Below are positions 47,060-58,028 of a stretch of 64,000 bases of DNA, piece by piece. Every line of letters starts with the position of its first letter. Positions within the stretch are counted from its first letter, which is position 1. The notes under the pieces were generated by a model. The model was not told where the DNA came from. It saw only the letters and a list, made by a program, of their open reading frames with translations, and searched no databases. Made by a program: the position numbers and the translations under genes. Source of the DNA: Agaricus subrufescens (lineage: Eukaryota > Basidiomycota > Agaricomycetes > Agaricales > Agaricaceae); the NCBI GenBank assembly GCA_029945375.1, contig CM057057.1, positions 868,001 through 932,000 of the forward strand. The letters run 5' to 3'.

Positions 47060-48150
47060 AAGTGAAAAAAACCTGCCGATGCGCTGCAGAAGAGGCTAAG
47101 GTGTTAGACATGGCTGCAAATACATCTGTGGGTGACTGACCCTTTATGGAGAGCGCCGTAGAGGAGAGAGCCCCGTAAAACAGGTGGCCAGAGCACAGCT
47201 AATCTGCATCTAACAGACATAGGAGGCCAAAGGAGCCATTCCTGATCCGTTTAAGGACAGAAGGCTCGCAGAAACGTGTAGTACCCCAGTCAGCAGGTAG
47301 TTTGCCAGGCGACGAGCAGCAGGCGCATCAGGTGAGAAAGAAAGAAACGACTCCGGAGACCGTTTTGTCATGACAAGTCAAGCTGAGAAGAAAGCACCGG
47401 CGTGTAGCTGCAAGCGTGTTCATGGGTGACCCGCCCTATATGGAGGCAGCTGTAGAGGCAGGTGCTGCTCATCTACAGCGGGATAGATGGCCAAAGCGGC
47501 CAATCTATACCCAACAGGCTTGGAAGGCCGAAGGGGCCATCCCTGATCCATTGAGGGCTGTAGTGGGGACGGAGGGCTCATGGGCGCATATACAATCCCA
47601 GCCAGCAGACAGCTATCCAGGCAATAAGCAGTAAGCACATCGGGTGGGAACGAAATGGCTCTGGAGACCATTTAGTCACGACAAGTTGGGCTAGGGAAGG
47701 AGCATTGGCGTACGCTCATAGGCGACCCTCTCTATATGAAGAGAGCTGCAGAAGCAAGCGTTAGAAAGCCGAAAGGGCTTTTCTTAATCCATTGGAGGCC
47801 GCAGTAGAGACAGAGGGCTCGCAGGCGCATGCAGAATCCCAGTCAGCAGGCAGTCTGCCAGGTAATGAGTAGCAGGCACATCAGGTGAAAAGAAGCGGCT
47901 CTGAAACCATTTCGTCATGACAAGTTGGGCCGTGGGACGGAGGACCTTAACACCTAGCTGTAAGCGTTTCATGGGTAGTCCGCCCCATAAGGAGACAGCT
48001 GTAGAGGCAGGTGTTGCTCATCTACAGCGAGATGGATGGCCGAAGTGGCCAATCCTTATCCATCAGGTATGGAAGGCCGAAGGGGCCATTCCCGATCCAT
48101 AGGAAGACGCAGTAGGGATGGAAGACTTACTGAGCGCATGCCAAAGACAA
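47060..48150. repeat. GGCC-palindrome repeat, about four units
   Basis: Further units of the family seen at 42,780, at about 47,060-47,340, 47,400-47,640, 47,690-47,880 (internally shortened) and 47,935-48,140. Palindromes include ggccaaagcggcc, ggccgaagtggcc and ggccgaaggggcc. All are in the same orientation as the 42,780 units. Confidence 0.75.
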
Positions 48151-48261
48151 GGTGATGTGACCAGATTTCCCATTAACATCAAGCATGTGACTCACAGTGA
48201 TCGCTGACCAAAGCAGGCCCTAAGAAAGAGCGACAACAATAAACTAGATTCAATAACGGCC

Positions 48262-49824
48262 TTAAGAACAGAAGAAAGTAAGACTACACAAGCCAAAGTC
48301 TGTAATATAGTGTAAAAACAAGCGTAGATAAGGCATTATCGCAGCCATGGGTCTATGCGAGCAGAACCATCTGAGAAAAGTGGTCCACAGAGGAATTTTC
48401 GATTCTCTATACCGTCCCCATTCTTTGATAAAGTCAGGAGAAAGGCCATTCCATCGGTTAAAAGCGTCATACAGTTGGCCACCATTTGCATCTGCTGAGT
48501 AGGCTTCGCACAGGGTGGTGGTAGAAATTTTGGGTAGAAAGTCTTCGAAGAATTCAAGTGCCTCAGCAGCACTAAACCGTTCAGAGATATTTCGTGTCGT
48601 CATCTTGTCGAAGAGTGGCGCTAGCATGGGTATACGACTGCATAAGTGCTGCTTGTGTTCAGCGGCGGCACCTCAAGCAATAAGCGAATGAACGCACCTG
48701 GTATTCTACGCAAAAAACTACCCCCAGCATGCCAACATCTAGTGCGAAAGGGTTGTACTCATATTCACCCTGGGATGTATCGTGCAACTTCCATCCGGAG
48801 CCCTCTTCACTAAGCCAGAATGGCAGCCTATATTGCCTCCTATCGGTACCAGGAGGAAGCTTCATTGAGAGGTCAAAATCGCACAAGCAATACTGCAGCA
48901 AATCTGCCCCTTGAAGCCTCAGTCTTGTAGTATCGTGCTGATAAAGCTTGTCTTCATCGTCTGAGAAGTGACTGACAAGGATATTAGCAAACCGGACATC
49001 CTGTCATCCCCTGGTTAGAAACCGATACTGCTCTGACAGGCATTAGAAGCGCACCCGGTGCAATATATTGTGTTCGTGTAAAAATGCCAATGCCTTTGAA
49101 CAGTCAGATCATGCAAGGATGATAGAAGCACTTGCCCTACCTTGAGTAGCGAATGCATGATTGTAAAACAATTCCTGATTGGGCCCCCTTCCGGGTAATG
49201 CGCACAATCTCCCCACCTAGGAAACATTTTATACCCAGTTTCAAAGCATGCTATAGGAAACTACCTACCGCGGCATAATAACAAAGGAGTACTGCCCATT
49301 AGGGAGGATGTTGAGGACAGGAATGATACAGTTTGCCTCTAGTATCTTTAGACCCTGCTTTTGGAGAAAGGCGAGTATCCGGTGCTCCTCAGAGTCGGTC
49401 TGTATAATTTTGATGACTACGTGATGAGTTGGGTCCTGTATTTCCTGAGCAAACGATATCTTCCCCTACCAGGTAGTAGCGATTGATCAGTTAGACACAC
49501 GTGTGCAACAAGAGGAGAAGGGCATACGTTATAGCTCTTCCCGTGAAGTTTTCCCCTGCGACTTTTTCCTAGGCTGTAATGCGGAAATGGATAATCCATG
49601 TCCCTAGAAGCTGGGCATTCAAGAGTAGGATACGTGCTGTCTTCCTGCTGGTCTTCATATTCAGGCTCCTTGCGTCGGTACAAAATGTAACCGCGCTCAT
49701 TGAACCATTTGGCGGTGGAGGGGTGGTCCCAAAATGCGTAATATTTTTCGGGATAGGCGTAGAAATGATCTAGAGGTGGGAAGGGAGAGGGTATGGCAAT
49801 CGTAGTTGGTGAGTCATCCGCCAT
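48262..49824 (-). CDS. protein kinase-like gene
   Basis: Six exons: 49824-49528, 49465-49269, 49216-49141, 49093-49055, 49000-48698 and 48651-48262, giving 433 aa in one frame. The catalytic landmarks are all visible after splicing: VIK with Lys118, an EEHRIL helix, the catalytic loop HRDVRFAN (Asp204, Asn209) created across the exon 4/5 junction, and DFD (244-246) in place of DFG. IPMLAPLFDKMTTRN near the C-terminus fits the end of the kinase domain of a common mushroom-expanded kinase family. The first 99 residues (DHFYAYPEKYYAFWDHPS) form a lineage-specific N-lobe extension. There is no obvious glycine-rich loop, so activity is not certain. The start at 49,824 is the first ATG of the open exon. 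Confidence 0.75.
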
Positions 49825-50662
49825 GGTCTCGACGCGTGTAGTGACCTGCACCTCCAAGAGGTTGACTTGAGTCACATGTTAAGGGCGTATAAGGAAATTC
49901 GGACATATCAGTGATCAGTGATCACCCTTCTCGTTATCTTCTCCTTTTTCTTGTCGGATATATCCAGATATATCCACATTGCATTGCTCACTTTGAGTCA
50001 CACGCTTGAGGCTAATGGGAAATTAGGTTATATAACCTTTTCTTTCCCTCCCCTCAACCCATCCTTATACCGTCTCACATCAGATTAGGAATGGCCCTTT
50101 CGGCCTTCAGTATTTGCTAGATATGGATTGGCCACTTAGGCCATCCATCTTGCTGTAGATGAGCCACACTGGCCTTTACAGCTTTATCCATAAAAGGTAG
50201 GTCAAACATCAGGAACGCTTGCCGCTATGTGATAATGCTTACTGTCTGGCTTGATTTATAGGGGAACTTCAAGATGAAATGGCGGCCAGAACCGCTCCCA
50301 TCATCTAGTATGCCTACTACTTCCACCCCGCAAACAGCTTGCTAACTGTCCCCTTTGTATACTTTGGTTGCAAATCTAGCACACCGGCACTCTTTCTCAC
50401 TCATTTAACCTGCCGCTCTTTTTTGGTAAGGGTCAATTTTATGCCGCGCGCGTTCCTCGAGTGCATCTGGTGTCCCATGTAGCTGGTTAGTAAATGGAAG
50501 CTTTCCATTGGCTATAAGGCATGGGTAATTATAACCCTTATCATTTTTCCCAATGTCCGAAGTATCTCCTATCTGATTCTTTTCACAATAGTGCCATACA
50601 TCCTAATTCTTCATGAGTGAGATTTACTTAATTGATCATCTACCCCTTCTCTCCTATTGACG
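49825..50662. other. intergenic region with inverted GGCC repeat
   Basis: This is a divergent promoter region between the kinase gene and the plus-strand gene at 50,663. It contains a run resembling a TATA element (aggttatataacct, about 50,023) and, at 50,085-50,185, a truncated copy of the GGCC-palindrome repeat in the opposite orientation to the others (ggccctttcggcc, ggccacttaggcc). Confidence 0.55.
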
Positions 50663-51296
50663 ATGAACATCCAGGTAGGAATTCTTTACTGTACATTGCT
50701 ATGCACTCAATAATCATATGTTTCAAGCTTAATGACGTACTCCTCCTTAACATGAACCTTGACGGGTTCTTGATAAGAGAGGATGGATTGACGGTCGAAT
50801 ATACTCTACCAAAAGATACCCCTGTAATGGTAGAGGCCATCAGCGCTGCTCAAAAAAACCCTGTGAGTGGCCGTCGCATTTTCTGGGGCCTTACTCACCT
50901 TGGCTTGCTAGAAAAATCTCAGCACTGCAAAGCACGACGCCAATTTTATGTATATGATAAAGTCAACATTTCAAATAGCTTATAGTTATCTTAAAACCTT
51001 TCGAGAAGGTACAGATGTGACGCTTCCACCACAGCGTGGTATCCATCATGCCCTGCTTTCCCCAGCGGGACCAAGGGACTCTGCTACAATGGAAGGTTAC
51101 AAAGTGAGTGCGGCATCAACTACATCTTCCAATTAACTGATCAGTCCAGGCATCGTCTGTTTTGTGTATTCGCGAAGGGAAGAAATTTGATTATCTGGTG
51201 AGCGGGGGAGAACTTCGAAGTCTGCTGCCAGGGCAGCACGTTTGTATTCAGGACGTTGGGATGTCTAGAAATGTGAGAAATTTGTTCCCATTTTAA
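50663..51296 (+). CDS. hypothetical small protein
   Basis: Four exons: 50663-50674, 50728-50862, 50912-51103 and 51150-51296, joined in frame into about 161 aa. Introns 2 and 3 (49 and 46 nt, GTGAGT donors) are convincing. The 12-nt first exon is less so. The last exon could alternatively splice at 51,273 (GTGAGA) and continue to a stop near 51,460. No signal peptide, membrane segment or known domain was seen. A central part reads GIHHALLSPAGPRDSATMEG. Confidence 0.45.
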
Positions 51297-51811
51297 ATCA
51301 AGTAAACTCACTGTTAAAAAGAGATCGCGTTTAGTGACGAGCAGATGTAGCGACCGCTACTACTTCCGTTTTTTTCCCTGTAAGGTTGGTACCAGCACAG
51401 AGCAGTTATTTTGGCGCTCTTGGAGTGCTGTCCCCCATTATATACTTCGTAGCCCATGAGTTTATTTTCTAAGCTTTTTTTTTTGCTGCACAATTTGTTT
51501 TACCTTTTTTTTGCTCTACTTTTTCTTTTTTCCTTCTCTGTCTGTATACATATCTAGCCCGTTATGATTTAGGAATCCATGTATTTTGCTCTTATCTCCA
51601 ATCCTACACCTGTCCCGGGTGCAGACGGTGCAGTCTCTGTCCATTTTGAATTACCTGCACCACCTGCAATCGCATAGGCCATTACCAAGGTTCCACATTT
51701 AATAAGCGAAAAGCAAACATCGAGAGGAGTACATATAGGCTTATGGAACAAATTATACGGACCCTACCAGAAAAGATGTAGTCTACATCACAAGTCAAAT
51801 AATAAACGTGT
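51297..51811. other. intergenic, T-rich tracts
   Basis: No gene was seen. Long T runs at about 51,475-51,530 lie between the convergent ends of the 50,663 gene and the WD40 gene, and may serve as terminator-type sequence. Confidence 0.4.
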
Positions 51812-53229
51812 CTAGCGCTGTGTTAATATGAGGCCGTGAGTGTATATATAAAGAATTATTCCAGCTAGTAAAACAAATATACAGATGGGTATGAACAGAT
51901 AGTCGCTGCAGTGTCCTTGCTGACATCGGCTCTCAGAAGCCTCCGGAGGCAGAGACGCTAAGATTTTAGAGATTAGATTCACGGCAGAAGAAACGGCGAA
52001 AGCAAATACGCACAATCGGCACGCAGGATATGAAGATTGTATCCGCCTGTAATTAGAGCCAGCCGGCACAGAGATTCCTCTGCATTACCCTTACTTTTGT
52101 TCCACTGAACGAAGTTTAGTCTGAAAGGTGCATGGGATCGACTTGACATGACTTACCGCCACGCAGGTCACATCTCGGGTGACATGTGGACAGTCTGTGG
52201 AAACACTGTGAGCAAATGGATCTCTGAATAGAGTAAGACGCACCTTCGATTCCTATTGTTCTCTGCAGCCGCTTCTCCACATGAATGAGCGTTATTTCAT
52301 CTTCTAGTGCGGCAATGATCCACGTTCCCTGTTGTGCCCATACAATGGGCCCCTTGGGAGATAATGTGCTAGAGAGGTTAAAACATCTATAAGCAGACCC
52401 ATTCTGTCTTTTAGATACGCGTATCTGTGTTTTGTATGAAACAGCATAATACGGGCCACCATCAATGACAACTTGCGGTGTGATGGAGTCCATCCCGTAC
52501 ACTGGAGGTACGCTGAAAAGAATGAACCCAGTCTCCATATCCCACGTTCTGATTTATGAGCTGCAAAGCAGTGGAAATAGAGTACCAAGGAACTTACACG
52601 ACGCCCTGTTTTTCATAAGACACCACCAAGTTCCTTGTCGACCCGTTGACCCATGCGACACCTGTGACATTGACGGCAGCTTCGTCGAATTTGTCTTGAG
52701 GATGGCACAACTTGCAGATAAACACCCATTTGAGTCCCATAGCATCAGCTCCAGCTGAAGAAACTTGAGTCTCCAATTAGAATCGCCAACTAGATACGCA
52801 CCTATTTCCCAGACTGTTACCTCGTCATCGCCACCCAGCGCAAGATAGCGAGCGCCAGCAGCTACCGCAATGAAATGAATCCCTTTCACAGTAGGATGAA
52901 ACCCCTGCACTCGATATGCCTGTAGTGGATGACAACAGGTGTCATACGACGGGAGTAAGTTGCCCACAAACCGTTTCATCAAAGGATATCATGGAGAGAT
53001 GACCAGATTCACAGCCTGCAAAGAGTCGATTGCCTTCATCCCAAGCCAGGGATAAGACTGGGGCAGAAGGGCCGCCATAGCGGCAGTGAAGCTCCCAAGT
53101 AGGGGTATCCCAAATATTGACCTCGTCATTTACCGCAGCTGCTAAGTGCCGACCGCAGGGAGAAAAGGCAAGAGCGTTCACAGAGTCGCTAAACGAAAAC
53201 TCTGTCTCAAGTGAGAAGCTGAGGCTCAT
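51812..53229 (-). CDS. WD40-repeat protein with C-terminal membrane anchor
   Basis: Seven exons: 53229-52972, 52919-52802, 52754-52598, 52548-52244, 52194-52157, 52120-52095 and 52046-51812, giving 378 aa. WD40 blades are recognisable: VNALAFSPCGRHLAAAVND-x-VNIWD, then VLSLAWDEGNRLFAG, and later ARYLALGGDDEVTVWE. The last exon encodes a hydrophobic stretch at about 350-370 (LFIPICIFVLLAGIILYIY) followed by only eight residues, so the propeller would be tethered to a membrane facing the cytosol. The 36-nt intron 5 and the 26-nt exon 6 are unusually short, so the join to the membrane exon is the weakest part of the model, but only this join keeps the frame. Confidence 0.65.
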
Positions 53230-53644
53230 GGGTGCAGGCAGAGAGACGTCGAGCAGTGGGTTCACTTTTCTCCGGAAGGTTTACATTTGCAGATGGCCGC
53301 ATTTACAACACGTGATTTTGTTTGGGCACCCGATTCGGGGATTCCCGAGGTCACAGAGTTAGCCAAATTATTCTTACCATAAGGGCTAAGGCCCGCCAAA
53401 CACAACAAAGTAAGGGTTTGTTTTCACAAGTGAGCACACCTCTTAACGCCGTGCGAACTTGTCGAGTCGCGCTGGGAAGGAGCCTGGTTCCTACCCACTG
53501 CGACTCGACAAGCTTGGAAAGACCTTCTGACTAAGCTCTTGTAGGTTCACTCATGAGAAAATTATGTATATATTCGTATATATCTGGTACATATACATAT
53601 ATACATATATGGTACGTGCATCGCGCGCGCTGATTCGGTTTAGT
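53230..53644. other. intergenic with hairpin and TA microsatellite
   Basis: No gene was seen. It contains a strong hairpin (53,458-53,512), listed separately, and a run of (ta/ca) repeats at about 53,565-53,615. Confidence 0.5.
53458..53512. repeat. perfect 13-bp stem hairpin
   Basis: cttgtcgagtcgc (53,458-53,470) is the exact reverse complement of gcgactcgacaag (53,500-53,512), with a 29-nt loop. It is not a tRNA fold. It may be a structured RNA, a miniature inverted repeat or a binding site. Confidence 0.7.
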
Positions 53645-54475
53645 GGACGACTCTCTGTAACTCTAAACTATAGATTTATAGGTTGTTTGTCCGAAATCTA
53701 TGTGGAAATCTATTGAACCGTAACGCATGTATGTAGGTAGACTAGATAATAGATATACACATAGCCATTGCCGTACAAGGGCTTGATCCGTGTTTGGATT
53801 GATAAGCATGTCACCGCAATGGACAACCTTGATCACGATGATCTGGGTGAACTTTTTGTGACTCAACAAATCCAAGACACTTATTTTCGTCAACTACAAG
53901 CCTTGGAGGACGAAGAAGACGATTTTGTGCTAACAGTCGCCAGAATAGTTGTATTCATCAATCAAGAAACGTGTGCTATCCAAAACGAGCATCGGGCTCG
54001 CACCTGCCATCCAAGCGGATCTCTTACCCAACCCCCGGTATCTGACACCACGGCTCATCATATAACCAGTGCAATGAATGCGCCTTTATCACGACCACGG
54101 GCCTCAATTTTTCAAACATTTCAATTAATTTTCGAAACTGCCTTTGAGCGGTTATGGAACCAGTCTTAATCATCATAAGTGAGACGTATTGTAACTAGTG
54201 CGAAACACCAGTGTACGTAGGAGACACACGGATGATGATCAATTGTTAATCAGACCCTGAGTACTTTCCAGGTGTTGATTTGAAAATGTACTGGTTGAGT
54301 GTGTGAAATTATGTCATACCGTAAGAAAGTTTGAAAGGCCTTCAAGTCTGCAGTTTTCTAGATTTTTAAGATCCACTGGCACAGTTACTTGATATATCCA
54401 TCGGCATCTCCGGCATGTAGTTTAGAATCTATAAATTTATAGAAATTTATTATCTAGAGTTACGGAGAGTCGTCC
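53645..54475. mobile_element. 831-bp element with 21-bp terminal inverted repeats
   Basis: The 21 bp at 53,645-53,665 (ggacgactctctgtaactct plus a) are matched, with one mismatch, by the reverse complement of 54,455-54,475. Subterminal AT-rich stretches (tagatttatag and ctataaatttatag) are also inverted. A clean target-site duplication could not be made out. The size and ends suggest a non-autonomous DNA transposon, and its interior holds the ORF at 53,819. Confidence 0.55.
53819..54169 (+). CDS. hypothetical 116-aa ORF inside the TIR element
   Basis: An open frame from ATG in the centre of the inverted-repeat element. The N-terminal half is acidic (MDNLDHDDLGELF, then LEDEEDDF) and the C-terminal half is basic and aromatic. 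It has no transposase motif. It may be cargo, a captured host fragment or a chance frame. The frame is open upstream to 53,768 without another ATG. Confidence 0.35.
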   Translation: MDNLDHDDLGELFVTQQIQDTYFRQLQALEDEEDDFVLTVARIVVFINQETCAIQNEHRARTCHPSGSLTQPPVSDTTAHHITSAMNAPLSRPRASIFQTFQLIFETAFERLWNQS

Positions 54476-54691
54476 AATGATTGATCAAAGTACCTTTTTG
54501 TGCTTCACCTTGACACAAGCAATTGTCCTCCGGACCCCCGTCCCGGCCTCTCTCTCTATATATATCAGTATTCATTTTCCCTGGCGGCGATCACTCAATG
54601 ATCCTGCCAGGCAGGGTCCAGAAGTCTTTAAATAATTGGCCTGACAGGTTCCTGCATCCCAGCACTCCAAAGAATTCCCTAATTCTCGCCC
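54476..54691. promoter_or_regulatory. upstream region of the SUN gene
   Basis: A CT-rich tract followed by tctatatatatcag (about 54,550-54,565) gives a TATA-like element about 130 bp before the ATG at 54,692. Confidence 0.4.
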
Positions 54692-55775
54692 ATGTCACCT
54701 GTCAAACAGAATACCACCGAACTCTTCTTCCCCCTAGACGATGCTGCGAAGACGTCAGATGCCATACCCGTGCCTACAGTCGATTCCTTGGTACCTATAC
54801 TTGGCTGTGCTAATTTGATTCACACCCTAACCAGGCCTTTTCTAGACTCATAGGGTAACTTCTCAGCTCAGTCATCTCGGCCGCGTCTTCTGGTCCATCG
54901 TCACCTTCATCACCACCATGATTATACTGTTCTATGCTGCCGCGGACATGGGGATTATTCCACCTGCCCTCTTTGAACAGTTCATGCCAGTGGACAGACT
55001 TTACACTGTGGAATCGCGCCGCTGTTCACTTGAGCAGATTGACAGACGCCTTCAAATAATAGAATCTCGACTGGATTCTGTTCAAATCCCGCCCTCCTTT
55101 CAACTAAACACGCTCTCTTCCCATCTCGAAGCTACAGAGGCATACGTCCGGAGCATCTCTACCATTCTTGAAGGAGCTCAGCCCCGAAATGTGGCTCTGT
55201 GGGCCGATGGTGCGCGGCATGTAAAGGCACTCACCTCACCCACTTATAAGCCCAGACGGAGCAGCCTTTTTCAATATTTCTGGCATTCGAAAGGCATCAC
55301 TGTCCCCCCCTCACACGTGCTCAACGGTGCACCTACTTCCTACTGTTGGGAGTTTGCAGGATCGACGGGACAGTTTGCTGCCCGTCTCTCCGAGCAAAGC
55401 CAAGTCGCGTCAATAAGCATTTTTCATGCCCATCGTCGCACCCTATCTTCAGTTGCAGCATCCAAAGCACCCAAAATGTTTATTTTATGGGGCTTATACT
55501 CTGAAACTGCTTCAATCCCACCAGGCACTATATGGAAGCCAGTTTCTGATTTCTTTACACTCCCTAATCCCCCGCCCGGTATACAGCATAGTGACCGTCT
55601 TGTGTTTCTTGCCAACGGGACATACGATCAGGTTTCATCCCGTACTCGCCAGCACTTCAACATACCATCCCCCCTTCCCCCAGTCGATGTTGTTGTTTTA
55701 GAGATTTTAAATAACTGGGGCTCAAATACTACCTGTTTGTATGGCTTTGGCGTTCATATCGAGCCTATTGAATAG
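54692..55775 (+). CDS. SUN-domain nuclear envelope protein
   Basis: Two exons (54692-54790 and 54846-55775) separated by a 55-nt intron with a CTAAC branch site; 342 aa. Residues 1-45 would face the nucleoplasm. A membrane segment lies at about 46-66 (FWSIVTFITTMIILFYAA), a short coiled coil at about 95-140 and the SUN (Sad1/UNC-84) domain at about 148-340. The SUN domain is recognised by DGARHVKALTSPTY, then CWEFAGSTGQFAARLSE, KMFILWGLYSE, and the terminal NNWGSNTTCLYGFGVH. SUN proteins sit in the inner nuclear membrane and bind KASH proteins to link the nucleus with the cytoskeleton. The protein is short for the family. Confidence 0.85.
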
Positions 55776-55943
55776 TTTCTTCGGGTATCACACTTAGAGA
55801 GCCGCATATGATTTATTACTTTCTATATACAAAGATTAGATCTTGTGGGTCTGCGGGAAAGAAGAGCCTCGGGCCTTGTTTTACCACCCGTGTGAAACTA
55901 ATGTTTCTGTAAGTGTACAAGTCCGCATGATCAAAGGCCGGGC

Positions 55944-56427
55944 TTACCGTGAAACAAGAAAATTAACCATTTTATCGTCACCCTTTCGCATGTTGACAAA
56001 CGTTTGAGGGTTGACAATTCCGCAACGTAATACCACTATATCACCTCGCCACTCTACGTTGCTTGGGCAACTAGGGATACTCCGATTGATGGGAAGACTG
56101 CAATGGTTTTTGGCAGCAACAAGAAAGCGATGCTGTTTTCCTCTGTTCAGCACTGTAATGATACGGTCATGAATCCAGGGCTGTTCGGTCCTTGCAGAAA
56201 AAATTCCTTCGACAAGGGCGTGTTGCCATTTCCCGAGATCTTGGCATAAACACCAGTCAAAATGTGGACTGAGCCGCTCAGCGGAATACACTCTGCATCG
56301 TTTCTGAGTAAATTTAGACTGGTCAAGGATTATTAGCTTCCAGGGAGAAAGGATGACAATTCAATGAAAGCATTCAGTGACTCACCTTTGGAAGAGGTGA
56401 GGCTGGATCACCACGAGTCGTCGGCAT
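55944..56427 (-). CDS. hypothetical protein, two exons
   Basis: Exons 56427-56386 and 56303-55944 (82-nt intron, GTGAGT donor, TTACTCAG acceptor) encode 133 aa. No known domain, signal peptide or membrane segment. A middle stretch reads DRIITVLNRGKQHRFLVAAK and the C-terminal part DIVVLRCGIVNPQTFVNM, suggesting a compact beta-rich fold. It is divergent from the 56,666 gene and shares its promoter. The two proteins may be related, since both have a similar beta-rich C-terminal half, but this is not certain. Confidence 0.6.
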
Positions 56428-56665
56428 GGTCAGTTCTGTAAGTCGAAGGTATCTGCTTATATTGACTTCTATATATATACAGATTTCCGCCGATCGACGC
56501 CACCCGGATTTGGTCCAAGTAAATATGTCGGGATCCGGAACTTTGAGTGGAACTGCCCTGAAATCTTAGATCCATTTACCTCAAGACGAAATTTGAACCC
56601 CGGGCTATTCGGATATCCTGCGTTTCTTTTCCCTCTCATCTTCCACCAACGCCCCCTCCCCCACA
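56428..56665. promoter_or_regulatory. bidirectional promoter with TATA element
   Basis: The 238 bp between two divergent ATGs contain tctatatatatacag at about 56,468-56,482, a single clear TATA-like element, with a CT/CA-rich stretch next to the plus-strand start. It probably serves both genes. Confidence 0.5.
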
Positions 56666-57561
56666 ATGGCATCCCCCTCGTTTTGTAATAGCGAGAGTCC
56701 AAAAGGATGTTTCTTCCTCGTTGTCCAGAAAGATCAATCAAAGACTACAGAAATCCATCATCCAGCGCACTCCCGTGGTTTCTTCAGGAAACGGATGCTA
56801 CTCGACCGCCGCAACTCCCCTTCTAGGCTTCGAAAGGTCTGTACAGGATACCAACTCCATGCTTTTGTCATTTCCTGAATTTTGTGCAGCTCCATACGTC
56901 GCGTGAAGTTCACTTCTTGGACGATCCAGTTTCGTCGCCTAGTGAATCACAATTTGGAACCAGTCCCGAAAAGCTGAAGGCTGTAGGAACATATGTCTCC
57001 CAGAATGACTTAGAAAGAACGTTATCAGATATGACCGCCCTCACCGAAAGCGATGACACAACTTTGAATCCGAAAGCTGATCCTAGAAAGCGGAGTCCTC
57101 AGTCTGGTAACAAGTTGCAGTCAGAATTGTTACCGTTGAGTGCCAAGCTCGTCAGTCCTCTCTCTTTCTTACTTTCAACAGGGTAACATGGTTCATTGCA
57201 GACCGCTGGCAAATCACCCTATCTTAACCCGCATCGAATCCCGCTTTATGGTAAAAAACCGGCTCAAACCTGGTTTTATGACCGTCAGACCCGTCCAATA
57301 TCAGAACCTCCTCAAGCTCCACCCCATGTCTGTATCCCCTACAAGTCAGTTTATGTCTGTGATGTTGTATGTGACGGGATCTGCACCGAACGACAGACCT
57401 GGATCAACGAAAACGACGAGGGGGTTCAGTGGCTACTGGTTTGCGAAACAGCTGATGCAATGCAATACATTGATGGAGAAGCATACGTTTGTTACATAGG
57501 CGAAAGAGGTCCCCGTTGGGTAAAGCGGAGATCATACGTTACCTACCAGGGAAGGAAGTAG
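56666..57561 (+). CDS. hypothetical protein, three exons
   Basis: Exons 56666-56836, 56890-57150 and 57202-57561 (introns 53 and 51 nt) encode 263 aa in one frame. The first two exons are polar and likely disordered (many Ser, Lys, Asp). The third encodes a probable folded domain with four Cys in a short span (VYVCDVVCDGICTERQ) and ends in a basic tail. No family was recognised. The donors are GTCTGT and GTCAGT, both slightly off consensus. Confidence 0.6.
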
Positions 57562-58028
57562 GTTATGTAAAAAGAATTGAAATTATGGATGCTATTTAAA
57601 TATAAGTGGATTTTCTCGAAGTACATTTAGATCCTGCCTAGATCTGTAGATTGTGTCGAGATCACGATCGTCTTCCTCAGTCTCCTTTTCTTCTGAAAAA
57701 ATGTATTTTTGTTTTTTAAACGCTGTATCTTCAATTTCTTCTCCATCTGTATGTGTGCTGTGAAACCGTGATCAGTCAATCTGTCAGCGGACTCATTACT
57801 ACAACTTAGCTTCTCATGGACGAAGTCTACCGACACTATTTGTTGCTTGGTCACGTTTTTGCTAAAGACTTAGACAATTTTCACTCCCGTAGACTGGTTC
57901 ACCAAAGGGTTGTGACAGATTTCAGTGTGGAGCTACGGCCCGCAAAGTTCAGAAAATGAATTAATCCAGTAGCAAAAGCCGTATAGGGCCGCATACTTTG
58001 TGAAACTTTCTTTGTCTTGATACGGTCA
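57562..58028. other. intergenic
   Basis: No gene was firmly supported. A 47-codon plus-strand frame starts at ATG 57,817 (MDEVYRHYLLLGHVFAKD) and could be a first exon of the next gene, but no donor was found that joins it in frame. Confidence 0.3.

Noticed and set aside
42780..48150. LTR retrotransposon remains
   Set aside because: No TG...CA ends, primer-binding site, polypurine tract or gag/pol coding was found around the GGCC-type repeats.
53458..53512. tRNA gene
   Set aside because: The stem is a single 13-bp hairpin without D, anticodon and T arms.
57627..57854. 75-codon minus-strand Lys-rich frame
   Set aside because: It lies over A/T-rich low-complexity sequence with no supporting splice or promoter signals.
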